8,005 nt of DNA from positions 1-8,005 of the forward strand of contig JBNJDW010000077.1 of assembly GCA_051745265.1 (NCBI GenBank), in the 5' to 3' direction. Made by a program: the position numbers and the translations under genes. The notes below the pieces were generated by a model. The model searched no databases. It was not told the DNA's origin and saw nothing but the letters and a program-made list of their open reading frames with translations. Positions 1-6,528 of the stretch are shown in pieces (positions within the stretch are counted from its first letter, which is position 1; the number at the start of each line of letters is the position of its first letter). Source of the DNA: JBNJDW01 sp051745265. GTDB taxonomy: Bacteria > Pseudomonadota > Alphaproteobacteria > Micavibrionales > CSBR16-224.

Positions 1-42
1 TTTGGCAAAGGCCTGCCCGGCATGTTGACCGTAAAGGAATAA
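1..42 (+). CDS. C-terminal end of an upstream gene, probably alpha-2-macroglobulin family (partial)
   Basis: Frame 1 is open from the window edge and reads FGKGLPGMLTVKE before a TAA stop at 40-42. Only 13 residues are visible, so the sequence alone cannot prove the family. The call rests on two points. Bacterial alpha-2-macroglobulins often end in a short strand of the type G-x-L/V-T-V-x, which this tail resembles. These genes are also very commonly placed directly before pbpC, which starts 18 bp downstream in the same frame. If correct, the protein is a large periplasmic protease trap working beside PBP1C. Another protein with a beta-strand tail cannot be excluded. Confidence 0.5.
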   Translation, partial: FGKGLPGMLTVKE

Positions 43-60
43 ACAGTTGGTCTTTTTGCC

Positions 61-2262
61 ATGACAGGATTTACCAAAATTACGCTGGCGGTCATTGTAA
101 CAGCCAGTATCGCCATCGGCGGCTTGGGCTTTGTCACCTTCAACAGCCTGAAACCTGTACCGGAAAATTTTCAATCCATCATGGCCGACAGCCGTCATAT
201 TCGTATTCTGGACCGTAATGGCACACCGCTGAATATGACCTATCAGAATATCTGGAACATCAACGATACAGTGTCCTTATATACGGTGCCGACATTCTTA
301 AAACAGGCCTTTATCATTTCAGAGGATAAAAGATTCTACCAGCATCACGGGCCAGATTGGCGCGCCCGGGCCGCTGCCGCTCTTGCCAATATCAAAAACA
401 TGAGCACCGTGCGCGGAGCCAGCACCATCACCGAACAGGTCGTCCGAATGATTATCCCCCGCCCTCGTACAGTCTGGTCACGATGGCTGGAGGGCTTTGA
501 AGCCACCCGGCTGGAAGACCGTTACAGTAAAGATGCCATCCTTGAGTTTTATCTCAATCAGGTACCCTACGCCGCCAATCGAAGGGGTATTGTTCAGGCC
601 GCACAATATTATTTTAACCGTGATCTTGAGACATTGAATAAAAAAGAAATGCTGGCGCTGGCTGTTCTGGTGCGCGCGCCCAGCCGAATGGATCTCTGGA
701 AAAATCCAAAAGGCGTTGAAGCCGGCATTGCCCGTTTATCTGACCGGCTGATCGCCCGGGGGCTGATGACAGCCGCAGAAAAAGACGCCATAGCAAAAGA
801 AAAATTTGAACTGGACGCCCCCACTTTATCAACCTATGCCCCTGAATTTATCCGCTATGTTCAAACCGAGCCTATGATCGATCATGCCGGTTGGCCGACC
901 GTGCGGACAAGCCTTGATGCACAGTTACAGTCACAGGTTCAGACGTTACTGGATCAGAGAATTGACAGACTATCAGCACAAAAAGTCAGAAACGGCGCTG
1001 TTCTGGTCGTCAATCATCAGACTGGTGAAATTCTAAGCTGGGCTGTCGCCGGTAAAGATAATGACAAAACACCTGGCCGTTATATTGATGCGGTAACAAC
1101 GCCGCGTCAGCCCGGATCAGCCTTGAAACCCTTTTTATACACTCTGGCGCTCGATAAAGGCTGGACGGCCGCAACGATTATCAATGATGCGCCCTTAACA
1201 GAAATGGTCGGCAATGGATTACACAGCTATCATAATTACAGCCGATCCTTTTACGGTCCGGTGACCCTGCGTCAGGCATTGGGCAATTCGCTCAATATTC
1301 CGGCATTGAAGACCATTCAGTATGTCGGCGCTGAAAATTATTTGCGGGTGCTTGATGATCTTGGTTTTACAGGATTAAGCCAGCATCCGAATGTCTATGG
1401 TGACGGCATTGCCCTTGGCAACGGAGCGGTGACTTTATTAGAACTGGTGCAGGCCTATACAGCCTTGGCCAATCACGGGGTGTTGCGCCCCCTGAACGCT
1501 TTTACGCAGCATAGTGGCCATGACACAAGCCGTCGGATATTCTCGGCAGAAGCCGCATCACTGATGGGACTGATATTATCAGACCCGGATGCAAGGGCTC
1601 TGGAATTCGGCTCCGCCAGCGTTCTGAACCTTCCCATACAAACCGCCGTGAAAACCGGTACCTCCAGCGATTATCGCGACAGCTGGGCGGTTGGTTATAA
1701 TTATCGTTATACGGTTGGGATCTGGATGGGAAATCTTGATCAGGAACCGACAGATGGCATCACCGGATCGACTGGCCCGGCCCTTTTGCTGCGCAGTGTA
1801 TTTTCCATCCTCAACCGTCATCAGGAAACCCGGGCGCTGCCAATACACAAGCGGCTGATCCGCCGCAATATCTGTGCTGAGAGTGGTGCACTTCTGCAGC
1901 ATAAGCTCACACAAAATTGCACACCGAAAACCGAATGGTTCATACCGGGCAGCGAACCGACCACAGATACACAGTCTAAAGCACGTACAATTCCAATCCG
2001 CATGCGCCGTCCAACGCGGGGGCTGCACATTGCCTATGACCCTCGCCGGCCAGACTCCGCACAGGGGTTTGAATTTTTTATACAAGGGTTAAAAGACGGC
2101 GATAAAGTAGAATGGATCATCGACAATCAAAAGGCTGCCACCACAAACGGCGGCGCTTATCTATGGCCGATAGAAAAAGGTAAACATCAGGTCACCGCCA
2201 TAATCCGGCGCAACAATAAACGTATCAAATATATCCGCAATGTTGATTTTCTGGTTAAGTAA
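61..2262 (+). CDS. pbpC: Penicillin-binding protein 1C, bifunctional peptidoglycan glycosyltransferase/transpeptidase
   Basis: Inner-membrane-anchored, periplasmic class A-like PBP of 733 aa, close to the usual PBP1C length. It polymerises lipid II glycan strands and carries a penicillin-binding transpeptidase domain. A single N-terminal membrane segment lies at about residues 7-27. The GT51 domain follows (about 45-230): EDKRF with catalytic Glu88, GASTITEQ at 119-126, and the stretch 141-167 ending in ILEFYLNQ. The transpeptidase domain (about 310-585) shows S353-A-L-K356 (SxxK), S410-L-N412 (SxN) and K531-T-G533 (KTG), so both active sites look intact. Cys605 and Cys620 followed by TEWFIPGSEP form the linker typical of PBP1C, and residues from about 645 fit the BiPBP_C C-terminal domain. 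ATG 61 is the first start after the in-frame stop at 40-42; no good Shine-Dalgarno lies at normal spacing, which suggests coupling to the upstream gene. Confidence 0.97.
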   Translation: MTGFTKITLAVIVTASIAIGGLGFVTFNSLKPVPENFQSIMADSRHIRILDRNGTPLNMTYQNIWNINDTVSLYTVPTFLKQAFIISEDKRFYQHHGPDWRARAAAALANIKNMSTVRGASTITEQVVRMIIPRPRTVWSRWLEGFEATRLEDRYSKDAILEFYLNQVPYAANRRGIVQAAQYYFNRDLETLNKKEMLALAVLVRAPSRMDLWKNPKGVEAGIARLSDRLIARGLMTAAEKDAIAKEKFELDAPTLSTYAPEFIRYVQTEPMIDHAGWPTVRTSLDAQLQSQVQTLLDQRIDRLSAQKVRNGAVLVVNHQTGEILSWAVAGKDNDKTPGRYIDAVTTPRQPGSALKPFLYTLALDKGWTAATIINDAPLTEMVGNGLHSYHNYSRSFYGPVTLRQALGNSLNIPALKTIQYVGAENYLRVLDDLGFTGLSQHPNVYGDGIALGNGAVTLLELVQAYTALANHGVLRPLNAFTQHSGHDTSRRIFSAEAASLMGLILSDPDARALEFGSASVLNLPIQTAVKTGTSSDYRDSWAVGYNYRYTVGIWMGNLDQEPTDGITGSTGPALLLRSVFSILNRHQETRALPIHKRLIRRNICAESGALLQHKLTQNCTPKTEWFIPGSEPTTDTQSKARTIPIRMRRPTRGLHIAYDPRRPDSAQGFEFFIQGLKDGDKVEWIIDNQKAATTNGGAYLWPIEKGKHQVTAIIRRNNKRIKYIRNVDFLVK

Positions 2263-2275
2263 TGACTTTTTTTTA

Positions 2276-2307
2276 AAAAAGGCGGTCTGTGTATTTACCC
2301 GCTTTTT
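2276..2307. terminator. Probable bidirectional intrinsic terminator between convergent genes
   Basis: In the 93-bp gap between pbpC and the convergent dehydrogenase gene, AAAAAG-(G)-CGG at 2276-2285 can pair with CCGCTTTTT at 2299-2307. This gives a 9-bp stem with one bulged G and a 13-nt loop. A run of T ends the + strand copy, and the A-run on the left supplies Ts for - strand transcripts. The GC core is short, so strength is uncertain. The rest of the gap (2263-2275 and 2308-2355) is AT-rich with nothing recognisable. Confidence 0.5.
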
Positions 2308-2355
2308 CAAAACACGGAATATAAAAAACTCCCTATAATATCTTTGCCGCTTTCT

Positions 2356-3111
2356 TTATGATCGCAGTTTTCTTGCCATCATAAAATACAGTCGATTGGG
2401 CAATATTCTGATTACCTTCATGATCATTGTAAACTTTTTGGGGAAATGTATTTCAAAGGCTTTGCGATTCAGGCCTTTGACAATTGATCTGGCGGCGGTT
2501 TCAGCATCAATGATCATTGGCATCGGAAATTTATTAACAGCCGTTAGCGGCGTTTCGACAAAGCCCGGATTAATAAGTTTGACATCGATGTTTTTAGGCT
2601 CCAGTTCAATTTTTAAACTTTCAGCCAGGTTAATGATCGCCGCTTTGGTTGCGCTATAAGGTTGACCACCCGGAAGACCGCGATAGCCGGCGACTGATCC
2701 GCACAGAACGATCTGCCCACGCCCCTGTGCTTCGAATAAAGGCTCTACAGACCGGAGCATATTAAAAGCGCCGCCCAGATTTACCTGAACAAGCTTATCA
2801 ATAAAATCCAGAGACTGTTGCTTATCATCCCCGGGGGTATACAACGCAGCTAACAGAATAACGCTATCTAACTTGGGAAATGTTTTTTTTATTTGTTCTG
2901 TAGTCTTTTGCGTTGCTTTTGAATCGGCTATGTCCAAGGGGCAGACCAGATGTCCGCCTCCCATTTCTGTATTCAGATCTTCAAGCTTATCCTGGGTACG
3001 GGCAGACAGCGCAAGGCGCGCGCCCTGATCAGAAAGCGTCCGCGCAAGGGCAGCACCGATCCCGCTACTGCAACCAATAATCCAGATATATTTCCCATCA
3101 AAATCTTGCAT
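2356..3111 (-). CDS. Short-chain dehydrogenase/reductase (SDR), last gene of the lipid-modification operon
   Basis: NAD(P)-dependent oxidoreductase with a Rossmann fold, 251 aa, the usual length of a classical SDR. Visible motifs are the nucleotide-binding glycine loop G13-C-S-S-G17-I-G19, Asp60 for adenine-ring contact, Asn111, catalytic Ser139, and Tyr152-x-x-x-Lys156 (YSATK), then P182-G183. The NNAG motif is replaced by LAAL at about 87-90. The C-terminal stretch 224-251 is basic and rich in Met, Phe and Ile, which could touch a membrane or contribute to a hydrophobic substrate site. The ATG lies 3 bp after the stop of the hydrolase gene, so translation is probably coupled. SDRs are regular members of DUF1365/CFA/DUF3833 clusters. 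The substrate is unknown; a fatty-acyl-derived alcohol or ketone is an inference from context only. Confidence 0.9.
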   Translation of the reverse strand: MQDFDGKYIWIIGCSSGIGAALARTLSDQGARLALSARTQDKLEDLNTEMGGGHLVCPLDIADSKATQKTTEQIKKTFPKLDSVILLAALYTPGDDKQQSLDFIDKLVQVNLGGAFNMLRSVEPLFEAQGRGQIVLCGSVAGYRGLPGGQPYSATKAAIINLAESLKIELEPKNIDVKLINPGFVETPLTAVNKFPMPMIIDAETAARSIVKGLNRKAFEIHFPKKFTMIMKVIRILPNRLYFMMARKLRS

Positions 3112-3114
3112 GAC

Positions 3115-3978
3115 CTATTTACTATGCTCTTTAAAAAATGACACCATGTCTTCAGGTATAGAAGATATATCTGACTTTACCCAGGAAAATGTTGCCACGG
3201 TGTCAATATGATCGATGTCTTCATATAATTTAAGTCTGACCGTACCGCCATTCTTCTCTGCGGCCTGTTTGACCTTACGTGCATTTTTAAAAACAACCAG
3301 TTCATCCTCTGCCCCATGCACCAGAAACATAGGCGGTTGGTCACCATCAATAAAATTCGAAGTGCGCATCAACGGATATTTTTCCGGCGGACCGAACATA
3401 TCTTTCAAATCCTCTGCTTCAGGAACAAAAGCATAAGGACCGGATAACCCGGCAAAGGCCGAGATAATATCACGGGATTTATCATGGGTGCGCAAATATT
3501 CCGGATTACTGGCAACAAGCCCGCCGATATGTGCGCCCGAAGAATGACCGGATAAATAAAGATTTTCAGCCTGACCACTGTAATCTTCAATATGATCATG
3601 GGTCCAGGCAATCGCCCGGGCGACATCCTCGACAAAAACCGGAAATTTTACCGCGGGGTATTTGGCGTAATCGGGCATAACCACGATATAACCTTTTTGT
3701 GCCAGATTAAGGCCAACAAAACGGTATTGTTCTTTGTGACCGTCTTGCCAACGCCCGCCGTACAGAAAAACAATGACAGGTGCCGTCGCACCAGCTTTTA
3801 GTTTGGGCTGATAAATATCGAGCTTGTGATGCGCGCTATCGCCATATGCAACATCACGGACAATTTTAACATCACTAAAATATTGCGGAAGATTAGCGAT
3901 AAAAAACGCACCGGAAGTACAGGCCGTCAGAAACAGCATTTGCAATGATCCGATCAGGGCTATTATCAGCCGTTTCAT
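3115..3978 (-). CDS. Alpha/beta-hydrolase lipoprotein, carboxylesterase-like
   Basis: 287-aa secreted hydrolase. The N-terminus has KR, a hydrophobic stretch, then the lipobox LTAC with acylated Cys20. Thr rather than Asp at +2 would favour outer-membrane sorting under the E. coli rule. The mature part resembles the COG0657/BD-FAE-like esterases: oxyanion-hole segment FLYGGRW (71-77, replacing the usual HGG), nucleophile elbow G144-H-S146-S-G148, probable acid Asp225 in HGAEDE, and probable His257 in DHIDT. All triad residues appear present. Its ATG overlaps the TGA of the DUF3833 gene by 4 bp (ATGA) and the dehydrogenase gene follows after 3 bp, so it is embedded in the operon. Serine esterase chemistry is well supported. 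The substrate is not known; given the neighbours, a lipid ester in the envelope is a reasonable inference. Confidence 0.88.
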   Translation of the reverse strand: MKRLIIALIGSLQMLFLTACTSGAFFIANLPQYFSDVKIVRDVAYGDSAHHKLDIYQPKLKAGATAPVIVFLYGGRWQDGHKEQYRFVGLNLAQKGYIVVMPDYAKYPAVKFPVFVEDVARAIAWTHDHIEDYSGQAENLYLSGHSSGAHIGGLVASNPEYLRTHDKSRDIISAFAGLSGPYAFVPEAEDLKDMFGPPEKYPLMRTSNFIDGDQPPMFLVHGAEDELVVFKNARKVKQAAEKNGGTVRLKLYEDIDHIDTVATFSWVKSDISSIPEDMVSFFKEHSK

Positions 3979-4526
3979 TTTTCTGCCTTACCTTTGGATT
4001 GTTTTTGCATGAAGATGGTCAATTCAGCCACTTTGATACCGAATTTTTTCAAATAAGACCGGTTAATCAATACACCATCATTCATCAGGAACATCCAGTC
4101 ATCAAAGGTAATCGCATAGGTCTTACCATCAACATCCAGATCCATAACATATTTCCAGCGTACCGCATGGCCCTTCGCCTGCCCCTTGGCTGTGCCGTTA
4201 ATATCATCTGCCTTACCTTCATAATGACCATCAGCCAGCTTTTGAATATGCCAGACACGCTGATCTTTCTCACCATCGTAATAATCGAAATCCTCTTCCA
4301 ATGTACCGCTGTTCCCATCCCATGACCCGACAAGATCAATATCAAACCGGCGGGTTACATTACCGCGCCAATCCTGAACAACACCCCAGGCCTTGATCGG
4401 CCCATTGAAATAGTCTTCAAATTTTAATTCCGGGGTCGTCTCGTCATATTCTTTTAAGGACGGTCCGGTACAGGCACTCAGGATCATAAGGGCCACCGCT
4501 GCAAAACCGGCTTTTATAAATTTCAT
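3975..4526 (-). CDS. DUF3833 family lipoprotein
   Basis: 183-aa predicted lipoprotein: MKFIK, a hydrophobic stretch, then lipobox LSAC with Cys19 and Thr at +2, suggesting attachment to the outer membrane. The mature region matches my memory of DUF3833: an early LKFEDYFNGPIKAWGVVQDW, alternating strands rich in Asp, Gly and Trp, the central RWKYVMDLDVDGKTYAITF, and DDWMFLMNDGVLINRSYLKK near the end. The pattern suggests a beta-rich fold that could hold a lipid, but no catalytic motif is obvious and the molecular function is unknown to me. The family typically co-occurs with CFA-like, DUF1365 and flavoprotein genes, as here. A 39-bp gap separates it from the upstream methyltransferase gene, and its stop overlaps the hydrolase start by 4 bp. 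The ATG is preceded by a good ribosome binding site. Confidence 0.9.
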   Translation of the reverse strand: MKFIKAGFAAVALMILSACTGPSLKEYDETTPELKFEDYFNGPIKAWGVVQDWRGNVTRRFDIDLVGSWDGNSGTLEEDFDYYDGEKDQRVWHIQKLADGHYEGKADDINGTAKGQAKGHAVRWKYVMDLDVDGKTYAITFDDWMFLMNDGVLINRSYLKKFGIKVAELTIFMQKQSKGKAEK

Positions 4527-4532
4527 TATTAA

Positions 4533-4537
4533 CCTCT
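4533..4537 (-). promoter_or_regulatory. Ribosome binding site of the DUF3833 lipoprotein gene
   Basis: On the minus strand AGAGG lies 6 nt before the ATG at 4526. It is the clearest Shine-Dalgarno of the operon and fits the only junction with a real gap (39 bp), where translation cannot rely on overlap with the upstream gene. Confidence 0.6.
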
Positions 4538-4565
4538 ATTCTTTTTACGGTTGTAGAGTAAATTT

Positions 4566-5726
4566 TCATGCATGGCATAACTCCACCTGCATGACATTTG
4601 TACGGCCGGTTTTAAAGCCGGCGATACATGCGGCCAGATAAAACCGCCATAATCGGATAAATCCATCATCAAAACCCAGAGCTTTAACACGCATCACATT
4701 CTGATCAAACCTAACCAGCCAGTTTTCCAGTGTCCGGGCATAATCCTGACCAAAGTAAAAATGATTGCCCGCTTTAAGGCCAGCCTGATTGGCTTCTTCA
4801 TTAAACCGAGAGGAAGACGGCAGCATACCGCCCGGGAAAATATAAGTGCGGATAAAATCACCGCTTTGACGATAATGGGAAAAGCAGCTTTCATCCATGG
4901 TGATGGTCTGGATCATGGCCTTGCCTTTATACTGTAAAAGTCCTTTAAGCGTATTGAAATAGGTTGGCCAATACCGTTCCCCCACGGCTTCAAACATTTC
5001 TATCGACACAATATGATCGAACTTTCCGCGCTGATGGCGGTAATCTTCCAGATTGATTAAAGCCTTATGCTGTAATCTTTGCTGCGCATAGATATGCTGT
5101 TCTTCGGACAAGGTAATACCCTTGATATCATAATCGCCCTGCGCAATTGCCCGTTCCGCAAAACCGCCCCAGCCGCACCCAATCTCGAGCATCGTGCCAG
5201 ATGATTTTTCCAGCCCCGCCAAAATGCGGTCATATTTGTTATCCTGCGCTTCTGACAGAGTTTCATCTCCTTTATTATAAAGCGCGGCTGAATAGGTCAT
5301 TGAGGGATCAAGCCAGAGTTTGTAAAACTGATTGCCCAGATCATAATGAGCATGAATATTCTTTTTACTGCCGCTGAGTGTATTCATCCTTAACTGAGAG
5401 GACAGCCATGATAATAATTGCGAGAATTTATGGCCGTGAATAAACTTTGCAAAAACATCCTGATTTTCCAACGCAAAAATTAACAACGCTGTCAGGTCCG
5501 TTGTTGTCCAGTTTTCAAGACGGTAATCTTCGGCAAAACCTATGTCGCCCTTACGGGCCATATGCGGTATCACATGCCAGTTATGGATTGAAATATCAGC
5601 CTTCTGTCCGGGCTGTTGCCCTTCAAAAGAACGGATCTGACCATCTGGCGTTGTCAGCGTGAGGGTACCACAGTGAATATCCTCAAGCTTTTTATAGAAA
5701 TGATTTTTAAGAATATGATTAAACAT
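4566..5726 (-). CDS. Cyclopropane-fatty-acyl-phospholipid synthase-like SAM methyltransferase (variant active site)
   Basis: 386-aa class I methyltransferase of the CFA family, which transfers a methyl group from SAM to a cis double bond in a phospholipid acyl chain at the membrane surface. An N-terminal accessory domain (about 1-115) precedes HYDLGNQFYKLWLDPSMTYSA (127-147), SAM-binding loop I LEIGCGWGGF (180-189), SIEMFEAVG with Glu246, and DFIRTYIFPGGMLPS (about 290-304). Against E. coli Cfa by eye, Glu239 and Tyr317 are kept (Glu246, Tyr329), but Cys139 is Ala147 and His266 is Gln273. These four residues surround the catalytic bicarbonate, so the product may be a methylated or methylenated chain rather than a cyclopropane. 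The ATG at 5726 overlaps the DUF1365 stop by 8 bp. A longer frame begins with TTG at 5765, but its 13 extra residues lie mostly inside the DUF1365 gene and look like overlap sequence, so the ATG is preferred. Confidence 0.93.
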   Translation of the reverse strand: MFNHILKNHFYKKLEDIHCGTLTLTTPDGQIRSFEGQQPGQKADISIHNWHVIPHMARKGDIGFAEDYRLENWTTTDLTALLIFALENQDVFAKFIHGHKFSQLLSWLSSQLRMNTLSGSKKNIHAHYDLGNQFYKLWLDPSMTYSAALYNKGDETLSEAQDNKYDRILAGLEKSSGTMLEIGCGWGGFAERAIAQGDYDIKGITLSEEQHIYAQQRLQHKALINLEDYRHQRGKFDHIVSIEMFEAVGERYWPTYFNTLKGLLQYKGKAMIQTITMDESCFSHYRQSGDFIRTYIFPGGMLPSSSRFNEEANQAGLKAGNHFYFGQDYARTLENWLVRFDQNVMRVKALGFDDGFIRLWRFYLAACIAGFKTGRTNVMQVELCHA

Positions 5727-6528
5727 GATCCTTATCTTTAACCTTCTCGTTTTGAAAACGATCAACGGCGCTGATCTTTTTTTGATACTGTTTCGGCTTG
5801 CTGATGTATTGAATACCTTTAGCCAGTAATTTAATTGCCTGCCAATGGATCAACATAATCGCCTTCAAGGTGACCAAAGGATACCGCCAAAAAGCCTTGC
5901 GCAGTCCAGAGGCTGTCATCGGTGACATATCGCCTGTAAAGAATGTAGCCAACATTTTTTCATCCGCAGGATTGTAATAATCAATCCAGACCTGAAATGC
6001 ATTATCTGCAAAGTTAAATCGAAAATTATAATGGCCTTCCCGCTCCAGAAAAGGCGAAACATGAAACAGTTTTTCACCTGTCATTGATTGGCTTTGGTCT
6101 ATGACGCGCCCGTCGGTAGGAGCGCACAGATAGGTATGTTGCTCACCAAAAGTATTATGCACCTCACACAAAACCGCGCGCACATTATCCTGAAGATCAT
6201 GACATATCCAGAAGCTTACCGGATTAAAAACATAGCCGATAACACGGGGCATACAGATCAGGGTAATCTCGCCATTGGCAATATCATCAAGCTTGTAATC
6301 TGATAATATATCACGGGCCCAGTTTTCCAGATCATCACCATTACGATCACCATGATCACTGTCATAAAAGCTCAGCGCCGCAAACCGATTATGGGCCAGC
6401 GGCATATCATCCAGATGTGACAATGGCAGGGCAATATTATACAGGCCATAGGAAAAATTATTCCGTTTGGGCAGCAAACGGCCATGCATGACTTTACCGA
6501 ACAGGATTTTTGGCTGTGTTATTCCCAT
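5719..6528 (-). CDS. DUF1365 family protein
   Basis: 269-aa protein with clear DUF1365 signatures: KVMHGRLLPKRNNFSYGLY (12-30), the core MPRVIGYVFNPVSFWICHD (93-111), EVHNTFGEQHTYL (122-134), KLFHVSPF (153-160) and a GLRKAFWRYPLVTLKAIMLIHWQAIKL region (about 208-234) that is amphipathic or hydrophobic and could sit on the membrane. There is no signal peptide, so it should act in the cytoplasm or at the inner face of the inner membrane. The biochemical role is not established to my knowledge. The gene is nearly always found between a COG2907 flavoprotein and a CFA-like methyltransferase, and here it overlaps both (10 bp and 8 bp), which argues for a joint complex or shared substrate. The ATG at 6528 sits within the stop region of the flavoprotein gene; GAGG about 10 nt upstream may serve as ribosome binding site. 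The C-terminal 30 residues are highly charged. Confidence 0.93.
   Translation of the reverse strand: MGITQPKILFGKVMHGRLLPKRNNFSYGLYNIALPLSHLDDMPLAHNRFAALSFYDSDHGDRNGDDLENWARDILSDYKLDDIANGEITLICMPRVIGYVFNPVSFWICHDLQDNVRAVLCEVHNTFGEQHTYLCAPTDGRVIDQSQSMTGEKLFHVSPFLEREGHYNFRFNFADNAFQVWIDYYNPADEKMLATFFTGDMSPMTASGLRKAFWRYPLVTLKAIMLIHWQAIKLLAKGIQYISKPKQYQKKISAVDRFQNEKVKDKDHV

Noticed and set aside
1579..2085. 168-codon open frame on the minus strand opposite pbpC
   Set aside because: It lies antisense to the conserved transpeptidase and C-terminal regions, has no recognisable domain and has a composition typical of a shadow frame.
2396..2659. Open frame on the + strand opposite the dehydrogenase gene
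   Set aside because: Antisense shadow of a clear SDR with intact catalytic motifs; no family features.
3945..4325. 126-codon + strand frame opposite the DUF3833 gene
   Set aside because: Hydrophobic-looking product but antisense to a well-supported lipoprotein gene, with no family signature.
5727..5765. Longer 399-residue version of the CFA-like protein starting at 5765
   Set aside because: The start would be TTG, the extra 13 residues come from sequence that already encodes the end of the DUF1365 protein, and the ATG at 5726 gives a family-like N-terminus with an 8-bp overlap like the other junctions.
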